A stretch of 29,184 nt of DNA, taken from assembly GCA_020634495.1 (NCBI GenBank), contig JACKBR010000056.1, forward strand, positions 1 through 29,184, in the 5' to 3' direction. The first letter of the stretch is position 1; each line of letters opens with the position of its first letter. The notes beneath the pieces are model-generated. The model saw nothing but the letters and a program-made list of their open reading frames with translations. It searched no databases and had not been told where the DNA came from. Below are positions 16,249-22,688 of this stretch, one piece after another. Source of the stretch: Ardenticatenaceae bacterium (GTDB taxonomy: Bacteria; Chloroflexota; Anaerolineae; Promineifilales; Promineifilaceae). Position numbers and translations under genes: made by a program.

Positions 16249-16318
16249 AGTAATAAGTGAAAAGTGATAAGTGAAAAGAAAGCGAAAACTTTTTACTTTT
16301 TACTTATTACTTTTCACT
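16249..16318. repeat. Inverted pair of tandem 7-mer arrays (AGTGAAA / CTTTTTA)
   Basis: Left arm: AGTAATA, AGTGAAA, AGTGATA, AGTGAAA. Right arm: CTTTTTA, CTTTTTA, CTTATTA, CTTTTCA. The arms are imperfect reverse complements over about 30 bp with a short loop around 16280-16288. It fills the gap between the two permease genes and ends 17 nt before the second ATG. Confidence 0.85.
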
Positions 16319-16335
16319 GATTTTCGGAGAATCTC

Positions 16336-17565
16336 ATGTTTAAAAATGCACTAGATATAACCAAACTTTATCTTAAAACAACCTACAGCGAACGCAGTGT
16401 TTTGATTTTTCAATTGATTATGCCGTTGGTGTTTACCTTTTTGATTGGGCAGGCGATTGGCGGCTTTGGGCCTGGCGGCAGCAGCAGCACCACGGTAACC
16501 TGGACGCTGGCCGTCGCCAACGAAGATGAGGGCAGTCTGGGTGAAGCGTTGCTGGAAAATTTAGCGGCTGACCCCACCCTGGAAGTTTTGGCGGTAACGG
16601 CCGTTTCCCTACCAAACACCGTCGAAAATGAAGAAGCCGAGGCTGGATTGCACATTCCAGCCAACTTTAGCCAGGAGCTGCAAGACGGCCGTAGCCCGTC
16701 GCTCGACTTTTACAGCGATCCGGAAAACGTGCAGCAGGTGCAGCCAGTGGAGCAGGCTGTGCTGGGGGCAATGAGCCGTCTGAGTGGCTCGGTAACGGCC
16801 GCTTCCGTTTCACAAAATGTGGCGGCGGAATTGGGCCTGTTTGAGCTGGGCGTGGCGGAGGCGGATTATTATGAAACGGCCGTTTCCACCGCCCAAACCC
16901 AATGGCAAACACCCCCCGTTGTCATTCAGGTAAACGAAGACGAGATTATTGTGGACAGCAACGAGATCATTCCCCAAGGTCTCAACCAATCCTCCCCCGG
17001 CATGATGGCCATGTTTGCCACCTTTGGCATGATTGGTGGCGCGGCGGTGATGATTCAAGAGCGGCAGTCTGGCACGCTGCGCCGCCTGCTGGTGATGCCC
17101 ATCAGCAAAGGCAGCATTTTGCTGGGCAAGCTGCTGGGGATTTTGCTCACGGGGCTGCTGCAAATGACGCTGCTCATCGTAGTGGCCGCGCTCTTTTTTG
17201 ATGTGCCCTGGGGCAACAGCCCTGCTGCCCTGGCCGTTATTGTGTTTGCCTTTGCCCTAGCCATCACCAGCCTGAGCATGATGATGGCGGCGCTAACCAA
17301 AACGCTGGCCCAGGCTAACGCGCTGGGCACGGTGATTGTCCTGTCCATTTCGGCCTTGGGCGGGGCGTGGTGGCCGCTGGACATTGTGCCTGGCTGGATG
17401 CAAACCATCGGCCGTTTTTCACCCATGTCGTGGGCAATGGATGGTTTTCAGGATATTATCACGCGCGGTCTGGGCATGACGGCCGTTTTGCCAGAGGCGG
17501 GTGTCTTGTTGGCCTTTACCGTCATCTTTTTGTTCATTGGCGTCTGGCGTTTTCAATATGAATAA
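16336..17565 (+). CDS. ABC-2 type transporter permease (second of two)
   Basis: A 409-aa paralogue of the preceding permease with the same plan: an N-terminal helix in a segment beginning SERSVLIFQLIMPLVF, an extracytoplasmic domain of about 160 residues, then membrane helices with MMAMFATFGMIGG and the coupling stretch QERQSGTLRRLLVMP. The last helix ends VIFLFIGVWRF. GGAG 7 nt upstream gives the start. Sequence divergence from its partner fits a heterodimer rather than a redundant copy. The extracytoplasmic part carries several ACGGCCGT palindromes read as Thr-Ala-Val or Asp-Gly-Arg, showing that the motif is tolerated inside coding sequence. Confidence 0.9.
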   Translation: MFKNALDITKLYLKTTYSERSVLIFQLIMPLVFTFLIGQAIGGFGPGGSSSTTVTWTLAVANEDEGSLGEALLENLAADPTLEVLAVTAVSLPNTVENEEAEAGLHIPANFSQELQDGRSPSLDFYSDPENVQQVQPVEQAVLGAMSRLSGSVTAASVSQNVAAELGLFELGVAEADYYETAVSTAQTQWQTPPVVIQVNEDEIIVDSNEIIPQGLNQSSPGMMAMFATFGMIGGAAVMIQERQSGTLRRLLVMPISKGSILLGKLLGILLTGLLQMTLLIVVAALFFDVPWGNSPAALAVIVFAFALAITSLSMMMAALTKTLAQANALGTVIVLSISALGGAWWPLDIVPGWMQTIGRFSPMSWAMDGFQDIITRGLGMTAVLPEAGVLLAFTVIFLFIGVWRFQYE

Positions 17566-17567
17566 AA

Positions 17568-17627
17568 TGGAGATTGGAGACTGGAGATTAGAGGCTGAAA
17601 ATCTCCAATCTCCAATCTCCAGTCTTG
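17568..17627. repeat. Inverted pair of tandem 7-mer arrays (TGGAGAT / ATCTCCA)
   Basis: Left arm: TGGAGAT, TGGAGAC, TGGAGAT, TAGAGGC. Right arm: ATCTCCA three times then GTCTTG. The three central units pair over 21 bp with one mismatch, enclosing about a dozen bases. It begins 2 nt after the permease stop and ends 10 nt before the hisN-like ATG, so the hairpin occupies the site where a ribosome-binding sequence would lie. Confidence 0.9.
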
Positions 17628-17637
17628 AAAATTTTCT

Positions 17638-18405
17638 ATGACAAATTACTCAAACTTCCTCAACTTCGCCCTCGATGCCGCCTGGCAGGCCGGGCGTGTA
17701 ACGCTGGGCTACTTCCAAACTGGCGTGGCCGTGCGGCGCAAGGCAGACAACACGCCGCTGACCATTGCTGACCAGCAGGCAGAGCAAAAACTGCGCCAGC
17801 TCATTGAGCAGTATTGGCCGGAACATAACATTTTGGGGGAAGAGTACGGCCGTACCCAACACAACTCCCCCTACACCTGGGTGTGCGATCCCATCGACGG
17901 TACCAAATCATTTATGTGTGGCGTGCCGCTGTATGCTAATTTAGTGGCGCTGCTGTATGAAAATGAGCCGATTTTAGGCGTGATCAATCTGCCTGCGCTG
18001 AACGAGATGGTGTACGCCGTGCGCGGCGGGGGCTGTTTTTGGAACGGCCGTCCTGCTCATGTTTCTGGCACCCAAAATTTGGCTGATGCGGTGGTGTTGC
18101 GCAGCGAGTTGGAGAACCCGGAACGATACGGCCGTCAGGAAGCGTGGCAAAAATTGGTGGCAGCCAGCTACGTGCAGCGCACCTGGGGCGATGCCTACGG
18201 CTACTCCCTCGTGGCCACAGGCCGGGCCGACGTCATGCTCGATCCCGTCATGGCGCTGTGGGATATTGCTCCACTGCAAGTGATTATGGAAGAGGCAGGC
18301 GGTACGCTCACCGATTGGCAAGGCGAGGCGACCATTCATCATGAGGAATGTATTGCCACCAACAAGCATCTGCTTCACGATGTGCTGACGTTGGTGAATG
18401 GTTAG
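17638..18405 (+). CDS. hisN: Histidinol-phosphatase of the inositol monophosphatase family
   Basis: A 255-aa metal-dependent phosphatase. Metal-site motifs are GEEYG (67-71, Glu68), DPIDGT (84-89, Asp84 and Asp87) and WDIAPLQVIMEEAGG with Asp209. The DPIDGTKSF variant followed by MCGVP and WGDAYGYSLVATGRADVMLDP matches HisN-type histidinol-phosphatases better than inositol or fructose phosphatases, so dephosphorylation of L-histidinol phosphate is the likely reaction. No Shine-Dalgarno is present; a 21-bp hairpin ends 10 nt before the ATG. It follows the ABC genes by 72 nt but has no obvious functional link, and no other his gene is in the window. The family is secure, the substrate likely. 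Confidence 0.85.
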   Translation: MTNYSNFLNFALDAAWQAGRVTLGYFQTGVAVRRKADNTPLTIADQQAEQKLRQLIEQYWPEHNILGEEYGRTQHNSPYTWVCDPIDGTKSFMCGVPLYANLVALLYENEPILGVINLPALNEMVYAVRGGGCFWNGRPAHVSGTQNLADAVVLRSELENPERYGRQEAWQKLVAASYVQRTWGDAYGYSLVATGRADVMLDPVMALWDIAPLQVIMEEAGGTLTDWQGEATIHHEECIATNKHLLHDVLTLVNG

Positions 18406-18425
18406 AAAAGCATCCGGCAAATGGG

Positions 18426-18480
18426 CGCGGCGTTTGGCAGATGTCGGCACGTTTTGCCAGGGTAATGACCAAACGCCGCG
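18426..18480. terminator. 12-bp hairpin between convergent genes (bidirectional terminator or dispersed repeat)
   Basis: CGCGGCGTTTGG (18426-18437) and CCAAACGCCGCG (18469-18480) form a perfect 12-bp stem around a 31-nt interior, between hisN and the YCII gene. No T-run follows. The outer flank on one side reads GTAGAGACGCGG on the minus strand, a word I recall from dispersed palindromes of cyanobacteria, so it could be a repeat element rather than a terminator. Confidence 0.5.
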
Positions 18481-18495
18481 TCTCTACACAACGCC

Positions 18496-18813
18496 CTACA
18501 TCTGGAACGTTTCGTACACAGAAATTTGGCCACCGTGCTGCCAGTGCGGGCATCCCTTGGCCAGGGAAACGGCCTCATCCAGCGAACCCGCATTTAGGAT
18601 GGAATAGCCTGTGGCTGGCGTGCCCACTGCGCCCTCGGCCACGCTGCCGTCGCTGTTGATGGATTTGGCTTGTTGGGCAAACGGGTTGCCGCCGTTGACA
18701 AGGGCGTCACCCAGGCCGCCCATCCAGGCACCCCATGCTTCCATCACTTTAGCCCCTTCTTCTTCTGTTTCTGGATAGCTTCCGCCAGTGTAAACTAATA
18801 CAAATTCGGTCAT
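18496..18813 (-). CDS. YCII-related domain protein
   Basis: A 105-aa small soluble protein of the YCII-related (DGPF-type) family, a dimeric alpha/beta fold of uncertain function, sometimes proposed as an enzyme because of a conserved His-Asp pair in related members. Visible family features are an N-terminal beta strand (EFVLVYTGG), AWGAWMGGLGDALVNGGNPF, a GYSILNAGSLDEAVSLAKGCP segment, and a terminal strand ISVYET. AGGAG 8 nt upstream points to the ATG at 18813 rather than a TTG two codons earlier. It is convergent with hisN and divergent from the metallophosphoesterase. The family is clear, the function unknown. Confidence 0.8.
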   Translation of the reverse strand: MTEFVLVYTGGSYPETEEEGAKVMEAWGAWMGGLGDALVNGGNPFAQQAKSINSDGSVAEGAVGTPATGYSILNAGSLDEAVSLAKGCPHWQHGGQISVYETFQM

Positions 18814-18910
18814 GATCAATTCTCCTTTTCGGTAATTTGGTGCGGAATTGCACCGTTCTGATCAAACGACGAATAATCGGCGGCCAGATCGACAGGCAGA
18901 ATAAGCAATT

Positions 18911-18938
18911 TTGGGTAATTTTGAATATTCCCTAAAAT
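18911..18938 (+). promoter_or_regulatory. Promoter of the metallophosphoesterase gene, probably leaderless
   Basis: TTGGGT (18911-18916), a 16-nt spacer and TAAAAT (18933-18938) stand 7 nt before the ATG at 18946, and no Shine-Dalgarno is present. The layout repeats the TTGG...-10...ATG spacing seen at the CAP/LysM and holB genes. Confidence 0.4.
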
Positions 18939-18945
18939 TGGCCGC

Positions 18946-19839
18946 ATGAATAAATATTTGCCTGCCTCCATTGATCCCAAAGATGTAATTGCCACCATTG
19001 GCCTGATGTCTGATACGCACATGCCGCAGCGCTGGGCAGCCTTGCCGCCTGTGCTTGGCCACATTTTTGCCAACGTCGAGATGATTTTCCACGCGGGCGA
19101 CGTGGGTGAGCTGTGGGTGCTGGATGAACTGAGCCAGATTGCCCCGGTCATTGCCGTGCATGGCAATGATGAAACGGAAGACGCCGAGCGGGAGCTGCCC
19201 TACCAGCAAGTCGTGACGGTGGCGGGGCAGCGCTTGCTCATCTGGCACAGCCATTACCCCAACCGGGTGGATGAGCTGCATTCGCGGCGCGGCGGCAACC
19301 TGCGCGAGGGGCTGCTGCGCAACATCGCCCGGGCCAAATCGGCCGGGGCGCGGCTGGTGCATTTTGGGCATTGGCATCTGCCGCTGCTGTTTGAGCATGA
19401 GGGGATCGTGGCGGTGAATGCCGGGGCGATTGCGTCTGGCAACCCGTACCAGCAGCAGGTGATTCAAACGGTGGCGCTGTTGTTTGTGCTGCGCGACGGC
19501 CGTTTCCACATCAGCCACGTCAACTTAGCCGACCCGGAACGGCCGTACACACCACAAACTGATATTGATGCCGGGTTTGCGCAGAATTTGGGAATTTACG
19601 GCCGTTCCATCCTGGCCCCCGATTTGGAATTCCTACCCAAAGTTGATCTCAGCGACATTTACCGCACCGACCGGGGAGCTTTTCTGGACGTCTGGCTGCC
19701 GCTGGCCCACCGGGTGTGGGCGGGCGAAAAATCGCAGGTAGCCCTGGCTGATTTGTTGGCGGCGGTGAAAACAGCCGATATTAAGGAAGGGACTAGGGAG
19801 AGGATAACGGCCGTATTGGAATCCGCCTTGTCCACCTGA
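18946..19839 (+). CDS. Calcineurin-like metallophosphoesterase (YfcE/MJ0936-like) with C-terminal extension
   Basis: A 297-aa protein. Residues 15-185 form a two-metal phosphoesterase: SDTH (Asp23, His25), GDVGE (Asp52), HGNDE (Asn74), HSHYP (His101) and GHWH (141-144), followed by NAGAIASG. This fits the YfcE/MJ0936 phosphodiesterase family acting on nucleotide-like or sugar-phosphate substrates. The last 100 or so residues, from YTPQTDIDAGF on, are an extension beyond the usual family length, starting with FAQNLGIYGRSILAPDLEFLP and ending in a helical part; I do not recognise it. There is no signal peptide, so it is cytoplasmic. It starts without a ribosome site 7 nt after a -10 box. Substrate unknown. 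Confidence 0.82.
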   Translation: MNKYLPASIDPKDVIATIGLMSDTHMPQRWAALPPVLGHIFANVEMIFHAGDVGELWVLDELSQIAPVIAVHGNDETEDAERELPYQQVVTVAGQRLLIWHSHYPNRVDELHSRRGGNLREGLLRNIARAKSAGARLVHFGHWHLPLLFEHEGIVAVNAGAIASGNPYQQQVIQTVALLFVLRDGRFHISHVNLADPERPYTPQTDIDAGFAQNLGIYGRSILAPDLEFLPKVDLSDIYRTDRGAFLDVWLPLAHRVWAGEKSQVALADLLAAVKTADIKEGTRERITAVLESALST

Positions 19840-20057
19840 TTTTGCGTGTTGAACCTTGCTGAATAGACAAGTATACTGTTTTAACTTGTGGCCAACTCAA
19901 AATATTCCGGTAATAAATTTCCTGATATTGTCAGAATAGAGGATTTATCCAGTATCGATGCAGGTTTATGAACAGGCAGAGCGGCTTAGGCAAAGTTTTG
20001 TTCTGCCGAACTGGGGAATCTTGGTAAATGAATTCGTTCTGCAAACTAAAACGGCCG
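19840..20057 (+). other. Intergenic leader in front of the cassette-like region
   Basis: This stretch before the first attC-like site contains a good promoter (19849-19877), no convincing full-length gene, and one ACGGCCGT at 20051-20058 that abuts the attC-like site. A 40-codon frame (19958-20080) is listed separately with low confidence. I saw no recognisable integrase remnant on either strand. Confidence 0.5.
19849..19877 (+). promoter_or_regulatory. Sigma-70-type promoter directed into the cassette-like region
   Basis: TTGAAC (19849-19854), a 17-nt spacer and TATACT (19872-19877) make the best -35/-10 pair in the window. No gene starts soon after it; the next convincing ATG is at 20169, beyond the first attC-like site. 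Its placement resembles that of a promoter serving a cassette array. Confidence 0.5.
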
Positions 20058-20080
20058 TCCTAACAACAACTTATAGCTGA
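19958..20080 (+). CDS. Possible small ORF ahead of the first attC-like site
   Basis: A 40-codon ATG-initiated frame lies downstream of the promoter at 19849. It reads through the ACGGCCGT at 20051 (as Thr-Ala-Val) and stops inside the left arm of the first attC-like site. The product is mixed polar and hydrophobic with no recognised domain, and no ribosome site is evident. It may be the tail of a decayed gene or chance. Confidence 0.15.
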   Translation: MQVYEQAERLRQSFVLPNWGILVNEFVLQTKTAVLTTTYS

Positions 20081-20111
20081 CGCGCCAAAGCAAACGAGCG
20101 CGCAGCTTAAG
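20058..20111 (+). other. attC-like site A (left border of cassette-like region)
   Basis: CCTAAC, as in an R'' box (TCCTAAC against the consensus RYYYAAC), is followed by a stem whose arms CTTATAGCTGACGCGC (20070-20085) and GCGCGCAGCTTAAG (20098-20111) pair over about 14 bp with one extra T and one extra A on the left arm. Extra-helical bases on one arm, and the CTGAC...GCAGCTTAA layout, are hallmarks of integron attC sites. The expected right core (GTTRRRY) is missing, so it is probably incomplete. GCCAAA-n2-AAACGAGC in its loop recurs in site B. Confidence 0.5.
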
Positions 20112-20168
20112 CAACTGAATGGCGGCCATTTAATTCTCGGAGAATGCAATGAGTAATGGAGGCATAAA

Positions 20169-21119
20169 ATGGGGAATTTTACAATAAATCCTGAAATTAC
20201 TGTTGGTAATATTCTTACTGTTGGCACAATATTAATATCTATGATCTCCATTCTAATATCTTGGGGGAAAGATCGAAGACTCCGTCAAAAAGAATATGCT
20301 ACTCCCATAAGACAATCAATTGGAATTATTGCTGCAAAATTAGAGAGATGGAAGGAAATTTCAATCAGTTTTTTTGAAAACATTCAGCCATTTCTTACAG
20401 ACGCTGATGTTATGCTTTCCAAAGGAGAAACTCTTGAAGCAGTACGGGACGATCTCTGGCGTAGTCTAGTAGAAGCAAGAGCAAAGTATTCACAACAAAT
20501 ACTTGATGAAAATATTGAAACAGCCTATGCGGAATTACATGGATATGATCCTCGGATTCGCAAGTTATTTGTAGAAGCAATCAATCGCCTGCGTTCGACC
20601 GATAAGACAATGTTCAATTTAGTTCTAGAATTGACTCAGAAGGATATTCAGATCACTGAGGAACCTTATATTAGTGCAAAACTTGGAAATTCCCTCAGAG
20701 AAACGTGTAATTCTCTTAGGTCAATAAGCAGTGCGTTAATGGATCTGATTATCGATCCCTTTCAAAGAGAGATGGAAGTTGTTTTAAATGCAAAAGACTC
20801 AGAAATCGTGAGAAAGAAATTTAACGTATCAACTCCAAGTGTATTATTTTCTTTAGATCGTCGCTCGTTACAAATCGACATTGAGTTACTGAAATCCCAT
20901 CGGTTGACCCGGAGAAATGCCAGAAACCTTTTAACCATGTGTGAGCCAATGCCCAGCCCAATATTTAGTGGAGGGAAAAAAGAGTTCGCAAATATACTTA
21001 AGACGCTTGCGGATGATCCCCCACAATTTTTAATAGGTAGTCGAAGAATTGGCAAAGAATCCTTAATTGAACAAATAAAAAAGAAAATACAATCTGACGA
21101 ATCAAGCGAGAAAATATAG
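20169..21119 (+). CDS. Membrane-anchored helical protein ending in a P-loop-like segment
   Basis: A 316-aa protein that I do not recognise as a whole. A single N-terminal membrane helix (about 13-32, with SWGKDRRLR as its cytoplasmic flank) is followed by about 220 residues of mainly helical, charged sequence. The last 45 residues, from PSPIFSGGKKEFANILKTL to FLIGSRRIGKESLIEQI, look like the entry of an AAA/STAND ATPase (FvGR-E-L...G-RRIGKTSLL). However, the Thr after the P-loop Lys is Glu, and the protein stops about 20 residues later. It may be a truncated NTPase or a natural fragment. GGAGG 6 nt upstream supports the start. Codon use is AT-rich and there is no ACGGCCGT, unlike the flanks. 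It lies between attC-like sites A and B. Confidence 0.7.
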   Translation: MGNFTINPEITVGNILTVGTILISMISILISWGKDRRLRQKEYATPIRQSIGIIAAKLERWKEISISFFENIQPFLTDADVMLSKGETLEAVRDDLWRSLVEARAKYSQQILDENIETAYAELHGYDPRIRKLFVEAINRLRSTDKTMFNLVLELTQKDIQITEEPYISAKLGNSLRETCNSLRSISSALMDLIIDPFQREMEVVLNAKDSEIVRKKFNVSTPSVLFSLDRRSLQIDIELLKSHRLTRRNARNLLTMCEPMPSPIFSGGKKEFANILKTLADDPPQFLIGSRRIGKESLIEQIKKKIQSDESSEKI

Positions 21120-21147
21120 AGTTTTGTATACAAATCACACAATAGCC

Positions 21148-21196
21148 GCCTAACGGGGCTTGCAGCCGACATGCCAAATGAAACGAGCTTTGTAAG
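21148..21196 (+). other. attC-like site B
   Basis: GCCTAAC (21148-21154) is an exact match to the attC R'' consensus RYYYAAC. It is followed by GGGGC and TTGCAGCCGACATGCC, the usual left half of attC including the CCGAC word. GCCAAATGAAACGAGC (21173-21188) matches site A at 14 of 16 bases. The right half is degenerate: GTAAGG at 21192-21197 stands where GTTRRRY would be expected. The next ATG is about 10 nt beyond, the usual cassette spacing. Confidence 0.5.
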
Positions 21197-21205
21197 GAAT
21201 AAAAT

Positions 21206-21799
21206 ATGACAGAATTAACCTATGAAAATGTTCAAAAGATGATTGCCGCGCTTGTTGATTTACATGATGAAACCGGCAGATTTATGAACAGTTATGAGAA
21301 TACGTTCTTGAATAATTCGCAAGCCGCAACAGAATTTGAAGCCTTTGCCGATCAAGAATCAGTTAGAACAGTATTTGCTCAAGGTAGTATTCAAATCGAA
21401 GTTGCAGCAGATCACCTTATGGCGTTAAGAAAGGCTTTGTCTGAGCCAGCTCAAACTATTGCCCCTTGGTCGTGTACTCGCTCTGTTTTAGAAGCATCAG
21501 CGATATCAGCATGGCTATTTGATCCTCAAATATCTATTATGGAGAGAGTGCAAAGAAGCTTTGCATTTCGCTTTGAAGGACTTCGTCAACAATCCAAATT
21601 TGGTGATGTAATTAATGCAACGACTGAAGTCGCTAAAGTCAATACTAGAATTGACGATGTGGAACAAAAAGCCATAGGACTTGGATTTCCAAGCGTTCTG
21701 GATAGACGCGGGAGAAGAATTGGTATCGGCCAGCAAATGCCATCAATAACAAAATCAGGCGCTGTGTTTTATTGGGACTTGACCTTCAATGCGCCATAA
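21206..21799 (+). CDS. Uncharacterised helical protein, possibly 3'-truncated
   Basis: A 197-aa soluble, mostly helical protein with no signal peptide or membrane segment. The middle (APWSCTRSVLEASAISAWLFDP, then ERVQRSFAFRFEGLRQQ) resembles a widespread family of helical hypothetical proteins with conserved Trp and Arg residues, but I cannot name it with confidence. The end from about residue 180 (KSGAVFYWDLTFNAP) reads unlike the rest, suggesting a frameshift or lost 3' end. AAGGA before the ATG supports the start. It follows attC-like site B by about 10 nt, AT-rich with no ACGGCCGT. Nearly 900 nt of decayed sequence follow. Confidence 0.6.
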   Translation: MTELTYENVQKMIAALVDLHDETGRFMNSYENTFLNNSQAATEFEAFADQESVRTVFAQGSIQIEVAADHLMALRKALSEPAQTIAPWSCTRSVLEASAISAWLFDPQISIMERVQRSFAFRFEGLRQQSKFGDVINATTEVAKVNTRIDDVEQKAIGLGFPSVLDRRGRRIGIGQQMPSITKSGAVFYWDLTFNAP

Positions 21800-22134
21800 A
21801 ATGAACGAATCTTTATCAAAATTGGAGAAGCGGTTATCAGGTCTTCGCTCATAAAAAAAAGATCACGTCGCGATAGCTTTGAATAAAAACCACTGGAAAA
21901 CGAATTCACGAAGCATTATCAAGGTGTCTTCACCTTTTGATGCTCGCGATCCGGTTCAATGTTTGCACGCTGTGAAGGGATACAGCTGGGCAAGTTCAAG
22001 CGAACAACTCAATTAAAGGTACGGTTTGAAGTCAGACAAGGTGCAAAAGCGCTGATTCAAAAAAAGACAAAACGCCCACCTACGATACGCAGCGCGCCTA
22101 TCACCGCTTTATTACCCTGTTGCAATGTCTTCCC

Positions 22135-22415
22135 AGGTTGCCTGTAATCAGACGTTCCATGATGGGGTCTTCAGATGGGCCATGCTCCTTCCCTCAACGT
22201 TGCATTGGTCGCACCAGCGGGCAAAGCGTTTGTAGATGCTGTCCATTTCCGTATTTCTTGGAAGAGCCGCCTTGGGAACATGGGCTCATCCAGAGCACGC
22301 TGACGAAGCGAGGCACTTGCCTCATTACTGATATAGTCATTCCTGGTCGATTTCCAAGAATCGATTTATTGAACAGGCATGATTTGATCATTTTCATGTT
22401 GCCGTCAAGAGAAAC
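22135..22415 (-). pseudogene. IS5-family transposase N-terminal remnant (frameshifted)
   Basis: Read on the minus strand in pieces, the translation follows the N-terminal part of IS5/IS427-type transposases. One frame gives NRPG...RQVPRFVSVLWMS, comparable to the usual DNRLFVEAVLWM. A second frame gives ALPRNTEMDSIYKRFARWCDQ, comparable to DLPERFGNWNSVYKRFRRWC. A third gives EDPIMERLI, comparable to DPDMEWLILDST. At least two frameshifts are needed and the DDE catalytic part is absent, so it is a dead fragment. No terminal inverted repeats were found. The borders given are approximate. It shows that the cassette-like region has also received insertion sequences. Confidence 0.55.
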
Positions 22416-22469
22416 CTTGCTTTTACTAACAAGGAATGAACCAGACGCGGCGAGTAATTGGTAATTCCA

Positions 22470-22528
22470 GCGGCGCGGTTAGAGCAAAGTGTTGTTCTAA
22501 TCGCGCCGCGTTGGTTAGGTAGCGTTAG
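22470..22528 (+). other. Strong hairpin followed by attC core-like words (site C)
   Basis: GCGGCGCGGTTAGA (22470-22483) pairs with TCTAATCGCGCCGC (22496-22509) over 14 bp with one G-U, with a 12-nt loop. Directly after it come GTTAGGT (22514-22520), which fits the attC right core GTTRRRY, and GCGTTAG (22522-22528). A matching left core is lacking, so this may be a partial attC site or a separate hairpin. Confidence 0.35.
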
Positions 22529-22598
22529 TCCCCAAGATCATTATTAGAGGATAGCGAAAAATGATTCCTGAAAATCGCATTCCTATTGGCTTCAAACC

Positions 22599-22652
22599 GA
22601 CCTAATCGGGCATTTCAACTGCTAGCTCATGCTGCCAAAGCTGGCGTTATGT
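22599..22652 (+). other. attC-like site D
   Basis: GACCTAATCGGGC at the left resembles the GCCTAACGGGGC of site B. The right end CTGGCGTTATGTGGC carries a GCGTTA core typical of attC right boxes (GTTATGT, one base off GTTRRRY). The internal TTTCAACTG and AAAGCTGG are attC-like in style but pair only weakly. The GrpB-like gene starts about 40 nt after the core, as expected of a cassette. Confidence 0.4.
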
Positions 22653-22688
22653 GGCAATATCCTACACGTTTACATAAGGGAGTAAACC

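Larger units (their letters stand above)
21800..22688. other. Decayed non-coding stretch within the cassette-like region
   Basis: Of these 889 nt, about 22135-22415 is a frameshifted IS5-type transposase fragment (minus strand), 22470-22528 a strong hairpin, and 22599-22652 an attC-like site. In 21800-22134 all frames are short and broken, and I can assign nothing. The composition is unlike the flanks. Confidence 0.55.

Noticed and set aside
13939..17565. An antibiotic biosynthesis or named drug-resistance locus
   Set aside because: Only a generic ATPase and two ABC-2 permeases are present; no biosynthetic or regulatory partner supports a named substrate.
20149..20187. 12-codon minicistron overlapping the start of the gene at 20169
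   Set aside because: ATG AGT AAT GGA... has a GGAG before it, but its codons are the ribosome site of the next gene; too short to support.
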